Below are positions 36,818 to 46,677 of a stretch of 64,000 nucleotides of DNA, piece by piece. The DNA lies in the NCBI RefSeq assembly GCF_024704725.1, contig NZ_JALIQS010000006.1:186001-250000 (forward strand). The letters are read 5' to 3'. The position numbers were made by a program, and so were the translations under genes. Positions within the stretch are counted from its first letter, which is position 1, and each line of letters begins with the position of its first letter. The stretch is from Shinella sp. CPCC 101442. Lineage in GTDB: Bacteria; Pseudomonadota; Alphaproteobacteria; Rhizobiales; Rhizobiaceae. Below the pieces are notes generated by a model, which had not been told where the DNA came from, made no database searches, and worked only from the letters and a program-made list of their open reading frames with translations.

Positions 36818-38071
36818 ATGTCCTTTTCCTTCGATTTTGAACCGAAGCCGCGACGCTCGTCCGTCGGTGTCGATGTCGGTGGCGTGCTTGTCGGTGGCGG
36901 CGCGCCTGTCGTCGTCCAGTCGATGACCAATACGGATACGGCCGATATCGACGGCACCGTGGCGCAGGTGGCGGCCCTCCATCGCGCCGGTTCCGAGATC
37001 GTGCGCATCACGGTGGACCGCGACGAGAGTGCCGCGGCGGTGCCGAAGATCCGCGAACGCCTGGAGAGGCTCGGCCTCGACGTGCCGCTCGTCGGGGACT
37101 TCCACTATATCGGCCACAAGCTGCTTGCCGAGCATCCGGCCTGCGCCGAGGCGCTGGCGAAATACCGCATCAATCCCGGCAATGTCGGTTTCAAGGACAA
37201 GAAGGACAAGCAGTTCTCGGCGATCGTCGAGACGGCGATCCGCTATGACAAGCCCGTGCGCATCGGTGTCAACTGGGGCTCGCTCGACCAGGAACTGCTG
37301 ACGCGGCTGATGGACGACAACCAGGCCAAGGGTTTTCCGCTGACCGCCCAGCAGGTGATGCGCGAAGCGATCTGCCAATCGGCGCTGATGTCTGCGGAAC
37401 TCGCCGAAGAGATCGGCCTGCCGCGCAGCCGCATCATCCTTTCGGCAAAGGTGTCCAATGTGCAGGACCTCATTGCCGTCTATGCGATGCTGTCGACGCG
37501 CTCCGATCATGCGCTGCATCTCGGCCTCACGGAAGCCGGCATGGGCACCAAGGGTATCGTCGCCTCCTCGGCCTCGCTCGGCATCCTCCTGCAGCAGGGC
37601 ATCGGCGATACGATCCGCATTTCGCTGACGCCGGAGCCCGGCGGTGACCGTACCCGCGAGGTGCAGGTGGCGCAGGAACTGCTGCAGGTCATGGGCTTTC
37701 GCCAGTTCATTCCCATTGTCGCCGCCTGTCCGGGCTGCGGCCGCACGACCTCGACGGTCTTCCAGGAACTCGCGCAAAAAATCCAGGACGATATCAGAAA
37801 GAACATGCCGGTCTGGCGCGAAAAATATCCCGGCGTCGAGGCCCTCAAGGTCGCCGTCATGGGTTGCATCGTCAACGGGCCGGGCGAGAGCAAACACGCC
37901 GATATCGGCATCTCGCTGCCGGGCACCGGCGAACTGCCGATCGCGCCCGTCTATGTCGATGGCAAGAAGGCGATGACGCTGCGCGGCACCGACATTGCCG
38001 GCGAATTCGAGACGCTGGTCAACGACTATATCGAGAAACGCTACGGCCAGGGGCAGGCTGCCGCCGAGTGA
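36818..38071 (+). CDS. ispG: 4-hydroxy-3-methylbut-2-en-1-yl diphosphate synthase
   Basis: IspG (GcpE) is the [4Fe-4S] enzyme that makes HMBPP in the MEP isoprenoid pathway. The 417-residue protein shows [21 protein letters not shown] near the N-terminus, YRINPGNVG, and the cluster cysteines in AACPGCGRT and [27 protein letters not shown] 36818 has AGAGG upstream and gives [15 protein letters not shown], the usual rhizobial start; a longer frame adds 10 doubtful residues. It ends exactly where the convergent LysE gene begins. Confidence 0.95.
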   Translation: MSFSFDFEPKPRRSSVGVDVGGVLVGGGAPVVVQSMTNTDTADIDGTVAQVAALHRAGSEIVRITVDRDESAAAVPKIRERLERLGLDVPLVGDFHYIGHKLLAEHPACAEALAKYRINPGNVGFKDKKDKQFSAIVETAIRYDKPVRIGVNWGSLDQELLTRLMDDNQAKGFPLTAQQVMREAICQSALMSAELAEEIGLPRSRIILSAKVSNVQDLIAVYAMLSTRSDHALHLGLTEAGMGTKGIVASSASLGILLQQGIGDTIRISLTPEPGGDRTREVQVAQELLQVMGFRQFIPIVAACPGCGRTTSTVFQELAQKIQDDIRKNMPVWREKYPGVEALKVAVMGCIVNGPGESKHADIGISLPGTGELPIAPVYVDGKKAMTLRGTDIAGEFETLVNDYIEKRYGQGQAAAE

Positions 38072-38716
38072 TCAGAGTCGTGTCGTCAGCAGCTTGAAGC
38101 CGGCAAAGGCGAAGAAGGCGGCCATGACGCCCTCGATGGCACGGCGCGACTTGAGATAGGCGCGGTGCACCGGGCCGAGCGAAAAGACCAGCGCGAAGCC
38201 GAGGAAGACGCAGACGCCGATCACCATGCAGCCGGCGATGAAGGTTGCCATGACCCCGCCCGGCGCGCCCGGCGGCATGCCGAGCGATGTCAGCATGATC
38301 CAGTTGAAGATCGCCTTGGGATTGGTGATGTGAATGCCAAGGCCCTTCAGATATTGCCGGCGTGGCGAGAGAGCCGGAAGGGCGGCCATCTGCGCGCGAT
38401 AGGTCTCCTCGCTCTTGCGCGCGGCGCGATACGCGTTCCAGGCCAGCCACAGCAGGTAGCAGCCGCCGACGATCTTCAAGACGACGATCGCTTCGCCATA
38501 GGTGCGGATAAGGGCGGAAAGGCCGGACGCGGTGAGGATCGCCCAGATATAGGAGCCCGTCAGCACGCCCGACGCGAGCGCCAGGCCGGCGCGCCTTCCC
38601 TGGCTGATCGAGGTTGCGATGATGGCGATGATCGCCGGGCCCGGTGAGGCCGTGGCGATGAAATAGGCCGTCCAGGCGACGGCGAGCTGGGGCAGGTAGG
38701 GCGTGAGATCGGTCAT
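38072..38716 (-). CDS. LysE/RhtB-family amino-acid exporter
   Basis: A 214-residue membrane protein of the LysE/RhtB family, with five to six hydrophobic segments. Signatures are the N-terminal ATASPGPAIIAIIATSISQGRRAGLALASG and the middle YLKGLGIHITNPKAIFNWIMLTSLG. Such proteins export amino acids such as lysine, threonine or homoserine; the substrate cannot be told. Its stop abuts that of ispG. It is one of three LysE-type genes in this window. Confidence 0.87.
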   Translation of the reverse strand: MTDLTPYLPQLAVAWTAYFIATASPGPAIIAIIATSISQGRRAGLALASGVLTGSYIWAILTASGLSALIRTYGEAIVVLKIVGGCYLLWLAWNAYRAARKSEETYRAQMAALPALSPRRQYLKGLGIHITNPKAIFNWIMLTSLGMPPGAPGGVMATFIAGCMVIGVCVFLGFALVFSLGPVHRAYLKSRRAIEGVMAAFFAFAGFKLLTTRL

Positions 38717-38794
38717 GGTTCACCGCTTGATGTCGGTGAACGATAATCCATCCCCTTTTTCTCTCCTATACGGAGAATTGCACCACATGTCCCC

Positions 38795-38822
38795 CTCATC
38801 CGGCCCGGAAAAGCCGGATGAG
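38795..38822. repeat. Palindromic intergenic repeat fragment (RIME-like)
   Basis: CTCATCCGGC and GCCGGATGAG form a perfect 10-bp stem with an 8-nt loop between a LysE gene and hisC. The CCCCCTCATCCGGC wording resembles, from memory, the edge of RIME-type rhizobial intergenic mosaic elements. On the minus strand it could act as the hisC terminator, but no T-run follows. Confidence 0.55.
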
Positions 38823-38842
38823 AAGGCTAGCGTCCAACCGCC

Positions 38843-39898
38843 TCAGACGATCTCTTCGATTGCCGAAATCAGCCGGTCACATTCCTCTTGCGTACCGATG
38901 GTGATGCGCAAAAAGTCCGAGATACGGGGTTTGGCGAAGTGGCGCACCAGCACGGCGCGCTCGCGCAGGCCCTTGGCGAGCGCCTCGCCGCTGTGGGCCG
39001 CATGGCGGGCGAAAACGAAGTTCGCCTGCGAGGGCAGCACCTCGAAGCCGCGCTGGCGCAGCGCCCCGGTGACGCGTTCGCGCGTCTCGATGACCTTGTT
39101 CCGCGTCTCGTCGAACCATTCCCGGTCGTCCACGGCGGCGGCGGCACCGGCCTGCGCGACGCGGTCGAGCGGGTAGGAGTTGAAGCTGTCCTTGACGCGC
39201 TCCAGCGCATCGATCAGCGGGCGCTGGCCGATGGCGTAGCCGACGCGCAGGCCGGCAAGCGAGCGCGACTTGGACAGCGTGTGCACGACGAGCAGGTTGT
39301 CGTATTTCTTCGTCAGCGGAATCGCGCTCTCGCCGCCGAAATCGATATAGGCCTCATCGACGACGACAGGCTGGTCCGGATGCTCGGCGACCAGCTTCTC
39401 GATGGCCGCAAGCGGCAGGCCGATGCCGGTCGGCGCGTTCGGGTTCGGGATGATGATGGCGCCGCAGGGGCGTTCATAGTCGCCGAGATCGATGGTGAAA
39501 TCATCCGTCAGCGGGATTTCTTCCGACTCGATGCCGAAGAGGCGGCAATAGGTCGGATAGAAGCTGTAGGTGATGTCGGGATAGACCAGCGGCTTGTCGT
39601 GTTTGAGAAGAGCGACGAAGGCGTGCGCCAGAACCTCGTCCGACCCGTTGCCGACGAAGACTTCGTCCGCACCGACATCGTAGAAGCGGGCGATCGACTG
39701 GCGTAGCGCCAGTGCCGACGGGTCCGGATAGAGCTTCAGACTGTCGGCCACGGCGGCCTGCATGGCGGCGATGGCCCTGGGTGACGGGCCGTAGGGGTTC
39801 TCGTTGGTGTTGAGCTTGGTGAGGTTTTGAATGCGCGGCTGTTCGCCTGCGACATAGGGCTTGAGCGTGGCGACGATCGGCGACCAGAATTTGCTCAT
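38843..39898 (-). CDS. hisC: Histidinol-phosphate aminotransferase
   Basis: HisC is the PLP-dependent transaminase that makes histidinol phosphate; related enzymes can also act on aromatic amino acids. The 351-residue protein shows [12 protein letters not shown] near the N-terminus, [10 protein letters not shown] and the PLP lysine in [22 protein letters not shown] start it at ATG 39898 ([16 protein letters not shown]), the family start; the frame extends 25 residues further without family character. It begins 4 bases after the ispA stop, so ispA and hisC form an operon. Confidence 0.92.
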   Translation of the reverse strand: MSKFWSPIVATLKPYVAGEQPRIQNLTKLNTNENPYGPSPRAIAAMQAAVADSLKLYPDPSALALRQSIARFYDVGADEVFVGNGSDEVLAHAFVALLKHDKPLVYPDITYSFYPTYCRLFGIESEEIPLTDDFTIDLGDYERPCGAIIIPNPNAPTGIGLPLAAIEKLVAEHPDQPVVVDEAYIDFGGESAIPLTKKYDNLLVVHTLSKSRSLAGLRVGYAIGQRPLIDALERVKDSFNSYPLDRVAQAGAAAAVDDREWFDETRNKVIETRERVTGALRQRGFEVLPSQANFVFARHAAHSGEALAKGLRERAVLVRHFAKPRISDFLRITIGTQEECDRLISAIEEIV

Positions 39899-39902
39899 GA
39901 CG

Positions 39903-40820
39903 TCAGTTCCTGCGATTGGCGATGAAATGGGCGGCTTCAACAAGGATGCCGGCCCGATGGCTGAACGGCGCAAGATGCGCCTCAGCCTCCGTCACAAGCG
40001 CCTGAAGGCGATCTTCAGCCCAGGCCTGGCCGCGACGCGAAACGAGCGTCGCCTTGCCGCGCTCGGCATCCTTGCCCGTTGCCTTGCCCATTGCTGCCGC
40101 ATCGGCGGTGAGGTCCAGCAGATCGTCGGCGATCTGGAAGGCGAGGCCGACGGTTTCGCCGTAACCACGAAGGGCTGCGCGCTCGCGATCCGAAGCGCCG
40201 GCGATGATCGCACCAGCCTCGCAGGCAAAACGCAGGAGCGCGCCGGTCTTCATCGCCTGAAGGGTGACGATGCCGTTTTCGTCCGGCGCCACCTTCTCTG
40301 CAGCAAGGTCGAGGGCCTGGCCGCCGGCCATGCCGCCGAGGCCGCCGGCACGGGCGAGCGCCAGCACCAGCGCCGTCTTCGTGGCGTCCGGAAGACGTGT
40401 TTCGGGCGCGGCGACGATGTCGAAGGCAAAGGTCAGCAGGCTGTCGCCGGCAAGGATGGCGGCAGCCTCGTCGAAGGCGATGTGCACGGTCGGCTGGCCG
40501 CGGCGCAGGTCGTCGTCGTCCATGGCCGGCAGGTCGTCATGTACGAGCGAGTAGCAGTGGACGCATTCGAGGGCCGCGCCGATGCGCAGCGCCGTCTCGC
40601 GCTCGACCTCGGCGAAGAGGGCGGCGGCTTCGATGACGAGAAAGGGACGCAAGCGCTTGCCGCCGTTCAGCACGCCATGGCGCATGGCGGCCAGCAGGCG
40701 CTCGGGGCGGGCGATTTCGTCCGGTTGCGTGTCGGCAGACAAGAGCGCCGCCAGCAGTGTTTCGACCGCTTCGGCATTGCTCTTCAGGCGAGACTGGAAT
40801 TCCTGGTGACGTTCGCTCAT
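39903..40820 (-). CDS. ispA: Polyprenyl (farnesyl) diphosphate synthase
   Basis: A 305-residue trans-prenyltransferase, most likely farnesyl diphosphate synthase, condensing IPP with DMAPP/GPP. The first aspartate-rich motif is in [19 protein letters not shown] and the second in [20 protein letters not shown] is also present. ATG 40820 ([12 protein letters not shown]) gives the family length; the open frame runs further upstream without support. It overlaps the divergent region of mtgA by only the start codon area and is followed at 4 bp by hisC. Confidence 0.92.
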   Translation of the reverse strand: MSERHQEFQSRLKSNAEAVETLLAALLSADTQPDEIARPERLLAAMRHGVLNGGKRLRPFLVIEAAALFAEVERETALRIGAALECVHCYSLVHDDLPAMDDDDLRRGQPTVHIAFDEAAAILAGDSLLTFAFDIVAAPETRLPDATKTALVLALARAGGLGGMAGGQALDLAAEKVAPDENGIVTLQAMKTGALLRFACEAGAIIAGASDRERAALRGYGETVGLAFQIADDLLDLTADAAAMGKATGKDAERGKATLVSRRGQAWAEDRLQALVTEAEAHLAPFSHRAGILVEAAHFIANRRN

Positions 40821-41028
40821 GGCCGCTCTTTGGCATGGGTGCCCGGTCGAGGCAACGGGAATGCCGGGATGGCGGCAAAGAATCGCGGCGGAGTGCTGGT
40901 TTTTGGCACGCCGTGACGGTATGAAAGCGCAACGACGCAAGGATGGGCGCCGGCATTTGGACATCGTACCGGAAACACGGGCAGAAACGATCAATTCGGA
41001 GACAGACGCCGGTGGCAAGGATGGCTGG

Positions 41029-41712
41029 ATGACCCGCCTTCGCCGGAACTGGCGACGGATCGTTCTTGCCGTTCTGGCCTTCGTCGCGCTGCCCTATGTG
41101 CTGATCCTGCTCTATGCGATCGATTTCATCCGTCCTGTTTCGACCCTCATGCTGCGCGATCTCGTGCTGCTGCGCGGCTATGACCGGCAGTGGGTGGAAT
41201 TCGAGGATATCTCGCCCATGCTGGTGCAGTCGGTGATGATGTCCGAGGACGGGCAGTATTGCCGCCATGCCGGCGTCGACTGGGGGCAGATGCGCGCCGT
41301 CGTCAACGAGGCGCTGGCGGGCGAGCAGACACGCGGTGCGAGCACCATCCCCATGCAGACGGCAAAGAACCTCTTCCTCTGGAACGGGCGCTCCTTCGTG
41401 CGCAAGGCCATGGAACTGCCGCTGGCGGTCGCGGCGGATTTCGTCTGGAGCAAGCAGCGGCTGATGGAGATCTATCTCAACATCGCCGAATGGGGCCCGG
41501 GTATCTACGGCATCGAGGCGGCGGCCCAGCACCATTTCAATGTGCCGGCGGCAAAGCTTTCGCGCCGGCAGGCGGCTCTGCTCGCCGTCTCGCTGCCCAA
41601 TCCCTACGAGCGCAATGCCGGCAAGCCGGGACGCGGGCTGCAGCGTCTTGCACGGCTCATCGAACGGCGGGCGAGCGGCTCGGGCGATTATATCAAATGC
41701 CTTTATGAGTGA
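41029..41712 (+). CDS. mtgA: Monofunctional peptidoglycan glycosyltransferase
   Basis: MtgA polymerises lipid II glycan chains without a transpeptidase domain. The protein has one N-terminal membrane anchor ([23 protein letters not shown]) and a GT51 domain with [21 protein letters not shown] (catalytic Glu in the SED motif), [16 protein letters not shown] and [28 protein letters not shown] 41029 has AAGGA upstream and gives 227 residues, a usual size. ATG 40921 would add 36 hydrophilic residues and cannot be excluded. Confidence 0.92.
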   Translation: MTRLRRNWRRIVLAVLAFVALPYVLILLYAIDFIRPVSTLMLRDLVLLRGYDRQWVEFEDISPMLVQSVMMSEDGQYCRHAGVDWGQMRAVVNEALAGEQTRGASTIPMQTAKNLFLWNGRSFVRKAMELPLAVAADFVWSKQRLMEIYLNIAEWGPGIYGIEAAAQHHFNVPAAKLSRRQAALLAVSLPNPYERNAGKPGRGLQRLARLIERRASGSGDYIKCLYE

Positions 41713-41779
41713 CGTCAGGGCTTTTCATTGGCGCTGTAGCCGCTGAACCTCTACGGTCCCCGCTCGCAAGGAGCATCCT

Positions 41780-42427
41780 ATGTCGGACCTCATCCTCTAT
41801 GTCGGCAACAAGAACTATTCCTCGTGGTCCTTCCGGCCCTGGATCGCGATGGAAGCGGCGGGCGTCGCCTTTACGGACCGGGTGATTCCCTTCGATTTTG
41901 CCGCTGGCAATCCGCAGTTCCGCGACATCTCCCCGACGGGCAAGGTGCCGGTGCTGCATCATGGCGCGGTGCGGGTCTGGGAATCGCTCGCCATCATCGA
42001 ATATGTCGCCGAGCTTTTTCCGGAGAAGGGCATCTGGCCGAAGGACGCGGCCATGCGTGCCGAGGCGCGGGCGATCTCTATGGAAATGCTCTCCGGTTTC
42101 CGCGCCATCCGTAATGCCTGCCCGATGAACATCCGCCGCAAGCCGGGCGCAATCGACCTGCCCGAGGGCGTGATGGGCGACGTCGCGCGCATCGAGACGA
42201 TCTGGAAGACGGCGCTTGCCCGCTCCGGCGGTCCGTTCCTCTTTGGCGCGTTTTCGGCGGCGGATGCGATGTATGCGCCGGTCGTCAGTCGCTTCGAGGC
42301 CTATTGCCTGACCAGGGACGATACGATACTCGCCTATATGGCTCGGATAAAAGCCCACCCGGCCTGGCAGAAGTGGCAGGCAGCGGCCGAGGCCGAGCCC
42401 TGGATCGTTCCGGAAGACGAAGTCTGA
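41780..42427 (+). CDS. Glutathione S-transferase family protein
   Basis: A 215-residue GST. The thioredoxin-like N-terminal domain begins LILYVGNKNYSSWSFRPWIAMEAAG, with Ser/Tyr near residue 13-14 as likely glutathione-activating residues, and continues with SPTGKVPVLHHG and VWESLAIIEYVAELFPE. The helical C-terminal domain ends FLFGAFSAADAMYAPVVSRFEAY. This wording is like YfcF-type GSTs. Substrate unknown. It stands alone between mtgA and rpmF. Confidence 0.87.
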   Translation: MSDLILYVGNKNYSSWSFRPWIAMEAAGVAFTDRVIPFDFAAGNPQFRDISPTGKVPVLHHGAVRVWESLAIIEYVAELFPEKGIWPKDAAMRAEARAISMEMLSGFRAIRNACPMNIRRKPGAIDLPEGVMGDVARIETIWKTALARSGGPFLFGAFSAADAMYAPVVSRFEAYCLTRDDTILAYMARIKAHPAWQKWQAAAEAEPWIVPEDEV

Positions 42428-42574
42428 CCCCGGAATCGAAAAAAACGGTTCGGGGACTGGTCAAGCGGGGTTTTGCTGTGTATAAGCCGGCCCAATTTCC
42501 GAGATAAAGACATGTCCCTTGTCAGCCATTCGGTGGCGTGAGGATGTGTTTGCCCGATAAGTGGAGTTAGTGAA

Positions 42575-42760
42575 ATGGCTGTACCTAAAAGAAAAACGAG
42601 CCCGTCCAAGCGCGGTATGCGCCGTTCCGCAGACGCTCTGAAGGGTTCGACCTACGTCGAAGACAAGAATTCTGGCGAACTGCGCCGTCCGCACCATATC
42701 GACCTGAAGACCGGCATGTATCGCGGTCGCCAGGTCCTGACGCCGAAGGAAAGCGCATAA
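42575..42760 (+). CDS. rpmF: 50S ribosomal protein L32
   Basis: The 61-residue protein [18 protein letters not shown]... is L32, with the conserved N-terminal basic block and [17 protein letters not shown] at the end. GGAG lies just upstream and a strong terminator follows, so it is likely a single-gene unit here. The alphaproteobacterial L32 lacks the zinc-binding CxxC pairs seen in some bacteria, and none is present. Confidence 0.98.
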   Translation: MAVPKRKTSPSKRGMRRSADALKGSTYVEDKNSGELRRPHHIDLKTGMYRGRQVLTPKESA

Positions 42761-42788
42761 TCTGCGCTTCGGCATCTGCTGAGATCAA

Positions 42789-42815
42789 GGCCCGCGAAAG
42801 CGGGCCTTTTCTTTT
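42789..42815 (+). terminator. Rho-independent terminator after rpmF
   Basis: GGCCCGC and GCGGGCC pair over a GAAA tetraloop and are followed by TTTTCTTTT, 28 bases past the rpmF stop. Confidence 0.95.
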
Positions 42816-42916
42816 GGCCTGGCCTTTCCGGCAGGCGTGACATTTTCTCGAACCGAATCTTCCGCTAAGACCACGGGAACGCCGCCAGATCCGTGCGGCC
42901 ACTGGAGCCCTTGCCG

Positions 42917-43324
42917 ATGCTTTTGGCTATACCGCTGCTGATCATCCCCTTCGCCCTCTACAACCTCGCCATGACAGGGCTGTTCGGCGATGGCGGCATC
43001 GCCGTGCTCGACAACGAGGTGCTGGCGGTCAACATGCTCTCGGGCACGACCTGGACCATGGCCTTCGGCGACCTGCTCATCTTCATCGCACTCGTGCTGC
43101 TCTTCGTGGAAATCCTGAAGGCCACGCGGCCGGGCTCGCGGGCTCTTCTCGATCACATGCTGTCGATGGTGCTGTTCGTGGCCGCACTGGTCGAGTTCCT
43201 GCTGGTGCAGGCCGCAGCGACGCAAATCTTCTTCATTCTCATGACGATCTGCTTCATCGACGTCATTGCCGGCTTTGCGGTATCGATCCGCACGGCGGGC
43301 CGGGATCTTTCGATCGGGCTTTGA
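42917..43324 (+). CDS. Small membrane protein of unknown function
   Basis: A 135-residue protein made almost wholly of four hydrophobic segments: LLAIPLLIIPFALYNLAM, TWTMAFGDLLIFIALVLLFVEIL, MLSMVLFVAALVEFLLV and IFFILMTICFIDVIAGFAVS. A conserved-looking GDGGIAVLDNEVL loop lies between the first two. ATG 42917 has GGAG nine bases upstream and is preferred to GTG 42893. I do not recognise a named family. It lies between rpmF and convergent phaR; its role cannot be inferred. Confidence 0.75.
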   Translation: MLLAIPLLIIPFALYNLAMTGLFGDGGIAVLDNEVLAVNMLSGTTWTMAFGDLLIFIALVLLFVEILKATRPGSRALLDHMLSMVLFVAALVEFLLVQAAATQIFFILMTICFIDVIAGFAVSIRTAGRDLSIGL

Positions 43325-43359
43325 GGCGGCGCGGGCTTGCCCGCGCCAACCCGGTTTCC

Positions 43360-43938
43360 TCAGCTCAGATTGTCGAGCTTCGTCTGGAGCGCGCGCAGCT
43401 GTTCCTTCAGCTCGTCGAGATCCTTCGGCTCCGCCTTGCGCGTTTCCTTCGGCGGCGCGGCATTGGCGAAGGGCGTAAACATCTTCATCGCCTGCTGGAA
43501 GAGTTCCGTGTTGCGCCGCGTCGTTTCCTCGATGAGCGCCATCGGCACCTGCAGGTTCTTGGCGAGCGGCGTGTCGCCCAGCGCCTTGTTGATCTGCTCG
43601 CGCATCTGCGACTGCTGGTCGGTGAAAGCCTGCATGGAGTGCTCGAGATAGCTCGGCACCACCATCTGCATCTGGTCGCCGTAGTAGGAGATCAGCTGGC
43701 GCAGGAACGAGATCGGCAGAAGCGTGTTGCCGGTCTTGGATTCCTGCTCGAAAATGATCTGGGTCAGCACCGAATGGGTGATGTCCTCGCCGGATTTCGC
43801 GTCCTGTACGGTGAAGTCCTCGCCCTTCTTCACCATGACCGCGAGATCGTCGAGCGTCACATAGGTGCTCGTGCCGGTGTTGTAGAGGCGCCGGTTCGCA
43901 TATTTCTTGATGACGATCTGACCGTCGTTCCTGGCCAT
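43360..43938 (-). CDS. phaR: Polyhydroxyalkanoate synthesis repressor PhaR
   Basis: PhaR senses PHB and represses phasin and other PHB-related genes. The 192-residue protein starts MARNDGQIVIKKYANRRLYNTGTSTYVTLDDLAVMV, the family's N-terminal DNA-binding/PHB_acc_N region, followed by HSVLTQIIFEQE and QLISYYGDQMQMVVPSYLEHSM. The C-terminal end is a Lys/Glu-rich coiled-coil-like segment. ATG 43938 has GGAG upstream. It is divergent from phaA; the gap holds an inverted repeat that could be its operator. Confidence 0.95.
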   Translation of the reverse strand: MARNDGQIVIKKYANRRLYNTGTSTYVTLDDLAVMVKKGEDFTVQDAKSGEDITHSVLTQIIFEQESKTGNTLLPISFLRQLISYYGDQMQMVVPSYLEHSMQAFTDQQSQMREQINKALGDTPLAKNLQVPMALIEETTRRNTELFQQAMKMFTPFANAAPPKETRKAEPKDLDELKEQLRALQTKLDNLS

Positions 43939-44054
43939 TAGGGTCTCCTCATCCCCGTTTTCTAGTTCTTTTTGATCCGGCGGAGTATCCGCAAAAAGTC
44001 GGCGGCTGACAATCGAATTGTGCGATGCGGCGAGGAATGCTGCGCAACATGGAT

Positions 44055-44082
44055 TTTCATGCTGCGGGCCTCCCGCATGAAA
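44055..44082. promoter_or_regulatory. Inverted repeat between phaR and phaA, candidate PhaR operator
   Basis: TTTCATGC (44055-44062) and GCATGAAA (44075-44082) are exact reverse complements around a 12-base GC-rich centre that itself pairs GCGGG with CCCGC. It lies in the divergent phaR/phaA spacer. PhaR proteins bind TGC-rich dyads in other Alphaproteobacteria, so an operator is plausible. Not a terminator, as no T-run of four or more stands next to it on either strand except a loose TTTT. Confidence 0.4.
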
Positions 44083-44226
44083 TTTTAGCGGCACGGGATA
44101 TCCCGTTTGACTCTCCCCGTTCGCTTTGCCAGTTTTGATTTCGGGAGAACCGCCGGCTCGCGCCGTTCGTGCGTCGAGGCCGGTTCCAAGACCGACCATC
44201 CGGTCGCAGAATTGAGGAAGCACACC

Positions 44227-45408
44227 ATGAGCACTCCGTCCATCGTCATCGCCAGCGCCGCCCGTACCGCGGTCGGGTCCTTCAACGGATCCTTCGCCAA
44301 CACGCCTGCCCACGAACTCGGGGCGACGGTCATTTCGGCGGTTCTGGAGCGCGCGGGCGTTGAAGCGGGCGAGGTCAACGAGGTGATCCTCGGACAGGTT
44401 CTGCAGGCGGGCGAAGGCCAGAACCCGGCCCGACAGGCCGCCATGAAGGCCGGTGTCCCGCAGGAGGCGACCGCCTGGAGCATGAACCAGCTCTGCGGCT
44501 CGGGGCTTCGCGCCGTGGCGCTCGGCATGCAGCAGATCGCCACCGGCGACGCCGGCATCATCGTGGCCGGCGGCATGGAGTCCATGTCGATGGCGCCGCA
44601 TTGCGCGCATCTGCGTGGCGGCGTGAAGATGGGCGACTTCAAGATGATCGACACGATGATCAAGGATGGCCTGACCGACGCCTTCCATGGCTACCACATG
44701 GGCATTACCGCCGAAAACGTCGCCAAGCAGTGGCAGCTTTCCCGCGACGAGCAGGATATTTTTGCCGTCGCCTCGCAAAACAAGGCCGAGGCCGCCCAGA
44801 AGGAGGGCCGCTTCAAGGACGAGATCGCTGCCTTCATCGTCAAGGGGCGCAAGGGCGACGTGTCGGTCGATGCCGACGAATATATCCGCCATGGCGCGAC
44901 GCTCGAGCAGATGGCCAAGCTTCGCCCCGCCTTCGACAAGGAAGGTACGGTCACTGCCGCCAACGCGTCGGGCCTCAACGACGGTGCCGCCGCGGCGCTT
45001 CTGATGTCGGAAGCCGAAGCCTCGCGCCGCGGCATCCAGCCGCTCGCCCGCATCGTTTCCTGGGCGACGGCCGGCGTCGATCCGAAGATCATGGGCACCG
45101 GCCCGATCCCGGCGTCGCGCAAGGCGCTCGAGCGCGCCGGCTGGAAGATCGGCGACCTCGACCTCGTGGAAGCCAACGAAGCCTTTGCGGCGCAGGCCTG
45201 CGCGGTCAACAAGGATCTCGGCTGGGATCCCGCCATCGTCAACGTCAACGGCGGCGCCATCGCCATCGGTCACCCGATCGGTGCCTCCGGCGCCCGTATC
45301 CTCAACACGCTCCTCTTCGAGATGAAGCGTCGCGGCGCCCGCAAGGGTCTCGCCACGCTCTGCATCGGCGGCGGCATGGGCGTGGCGATGTGCGTCGAGA
45401 GCCTGTAA
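44227..45408 (+). CDS. phaA: Acetyl-CoA acetyltransferase (beta-ketothiolase)
   Basis: PhaA condenses two acetyl-CoA to acetoacetyl-CoA, the first step of PHB synthesis. The 393-residue thiolase has the nucleophile Cys in [15 protein letters not shown] near residue 89, [13 protein letters not shown], the His in [12 protein letters not shown] and the second Cys in [18 protein letters not shown] 44227 gives the usual [17 protein letters not shown] start; the upstream frame is not conserved-looking. phaB follows 87 bases later on the same strand. Confidence 0.95.
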   Translation: MSTPSIVIASAARTAVGSFNGSFANTPAHELGATVISAVLERAGVEAGEVNEVILGQVLQAGEGQNPARQAAMKAGVPQEATAWSMNQLCGSGLRAVALGMQQIATGDAGIIVAGGMESMSMAPHCAHLRGGVKMGDFKMIDTMIKDGLTDAFHGYHMGITAENVAKQWQLSRDEQDIFAVASQNKAEAAQKEGRFKDEIAAFIVKGRKGDVSVDADEYIRHGATLEQMAKLRPAFDKEGTVTAANASGLNDGAAAALLMSEAEASRRGIQPLARIVSWATAGVDPKIMGTGPIPASRKALERAGWKIGDLDLVEANEAFAAQACAVNKDLGWDPAIVNVNGGAIAIGHPIGASGARILNTLLFEMKRRGARKGLATLCIGGGMGVAMCVESL

Positions 45409-45495
45409 GCATCGACTGACATTCTGCTTTACCAAGACCTGCCGCCCGCAGGGCGTCAGGCCGACTCAAAAAAACAGTTTAGGGGAGTGAGCCAG

Positions 45496-46221
45496 ATGAG
45501 CAGGGTAGCGTTGGTAACGGGCGGATCGCGCGGCATCGGTGCCGCCATTTCGGTGGCGCTGAAGGCGGCCGGATACAAGGTGGCGGCAAGCTATGCCGGC
45601 AATGACGATGCCGCCAACGCCTTCAAGGCGGAAACGGGCATTCCGGTCTACAAGTGGGACGTCGCAAGCTACGAATCCTGCGTCGAGGGCATCGCCAAGG
45701 TGGAGGCCGACCTTGGCCCCGTCGAAATTCTCGTGAACAACGCGGGCATCACCAAGGACGCGATGTTCCACAAGATGACGCCGGACCAGTGGGGCGCGGT
45801 CATCAACACCAACCTGACCGGCCTCTTCAACATGACCCATCCGGTCTGGACCGGCATGCGCGACCGCAGTTTCGGCCGCGTCATCAACATTTCCTCGATC
45901 AATGGCCAGAAGGGCCAGATGGGCCAGGCGAACTATTCCGCCGCCAAGGCCGGCGATCTCGGCTTCACCAAGGCGCTCGCCCAGGAGGGGGCCGCCAAGG
46001 GGATTACGGTCAATGCCATCTGCCCCGGCTATATCGGCACGGAGATGGTGCGCGCCATTCCGGAAAAGGTGCTGAACGAGCGGATCATCCCGCAGATCCC
46101 CGTGGGTCGCCTCGGCGAGCCGGAAGAAATCGCCCGCGTCGTCGTTTTCCTTGCCTCCGACGATGCCGGCTTCATCACCGGCTCGACCATCTCGGCGAAT
46201 GGCGGGCAGTTCTTCGTCTGA
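45496..46221 (+). CDS. phaB: Acetoacetyl-CoA reductase
   Basis: PhaB reduces acetoacetyl-CoA to (R)-3-hydroxybutyryl-CoA with NADPH. The 241-residue SDR protein has VALVTGGSRGIGAAIS for cofactor binding, NNAGITKD, the active-site Ser region INISSINGQKGQMGQ and YSAAK. ATG 45496 has AGGGGAG eight bases upstream, so the GTG at 45487 (inside that site) is rejected. It forms the phaAB pair; the PHB synthase phaC is not in this window. Confidence 0.95.
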   Translation: MSRVALVTGGSRGIGAAISVALKAAGYKVAASYAGNDDAANAFKAETGIPVYKWDVASYESCVEGIAKVEADLGPVEILVNNAGITKDAMFHKMTPDQWGAVINTNLTGLFNMTHPVWTGMRDRSFGRVINISSINGQKGQMGQANYSAAKAGDLGFTKALAQEGAAKGITVNAICPGYIGTEMVRAIPEKVLNERIIPQIPVGRLGEPEEIARVVVFLASDDAGFITGSTISANGGQFFV

Positions 46222-46297
46222 CCGTCGGCCATGAAACGGAACACGGCGCCCTCGGGCGCCGCTTTCACGTGGTATCATGAGAAAAAGCGAGGGCGCC

Positions 46298-46606
46298 ATG
46301 AAACAGGAAAAGCTTGATGAAGCGACGATCGCCGAGGCGTTGAAGGGTCTCGATGGATGGACGCGCGCCGATGACGGCATCGCCATCGAAAGGAAATTCA
46401 AGTTCAGGACGTTCCGCGAGGCCTTCGGCTTCATGACCGAGGCGGCGCTGGCGGCGGAGAAACTCGATCACCATCCCGAGTGGTTCAACGTCTACAACCG
46501 TGTCGACGTGCGGCTCACCAATCACGATGCCGGCGGCCTGACCGAACTCGACTTCAAGCTGGCGAGCGTGATGGACAAGGCTGCGGTCCTTCGCACGAAG
46601 AGTTGA
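46298..46606 (+). CDS. phhB: Pterin-4a-carbinolamine dehydratase
   Basis: A 102-residue PCD/DCoH-family protein that recycles pterin cofactors, for example for phenylalanine hydroxylase. The catalytic signature [32 protein letters not shown] carries the paired His and the downstream His (about residues 54-75). ATG 46298 ([17 protein letters not shown]) is preferred to ATG 46277. No phenylalanine hydroxylase gene is nearby. Confidence 0.9.
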   Translation: MKQEKLDEATIAEALKGLDGWTRADDGIAIERKFKFRTFREAFGFMTEAALAAEKLDHHPEWFNVYNRVDVRLTNHDAGGLTELDFKLASVMDKAAVLRTKS

Positions 46607-46677
46607 AGGCGCGTGAAGGCATCCCCATATGCTTCCGTGCCGGGCTTTGCCGGCGCTGCCACCCGAGGGAGGCCTGA

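Noticed and set aside
34655-36840. Long open frames on both strands across the DeoR and MFS genes
   Set aside because: They cover two clear genes in other frames and show no family features.
43939-45435. Extension of the phaR frame upstream through phaA
   Set aside because: The extra residues are a shadow of phaA; ATG 43938 with a ribosome site gives the full PhaR protein.
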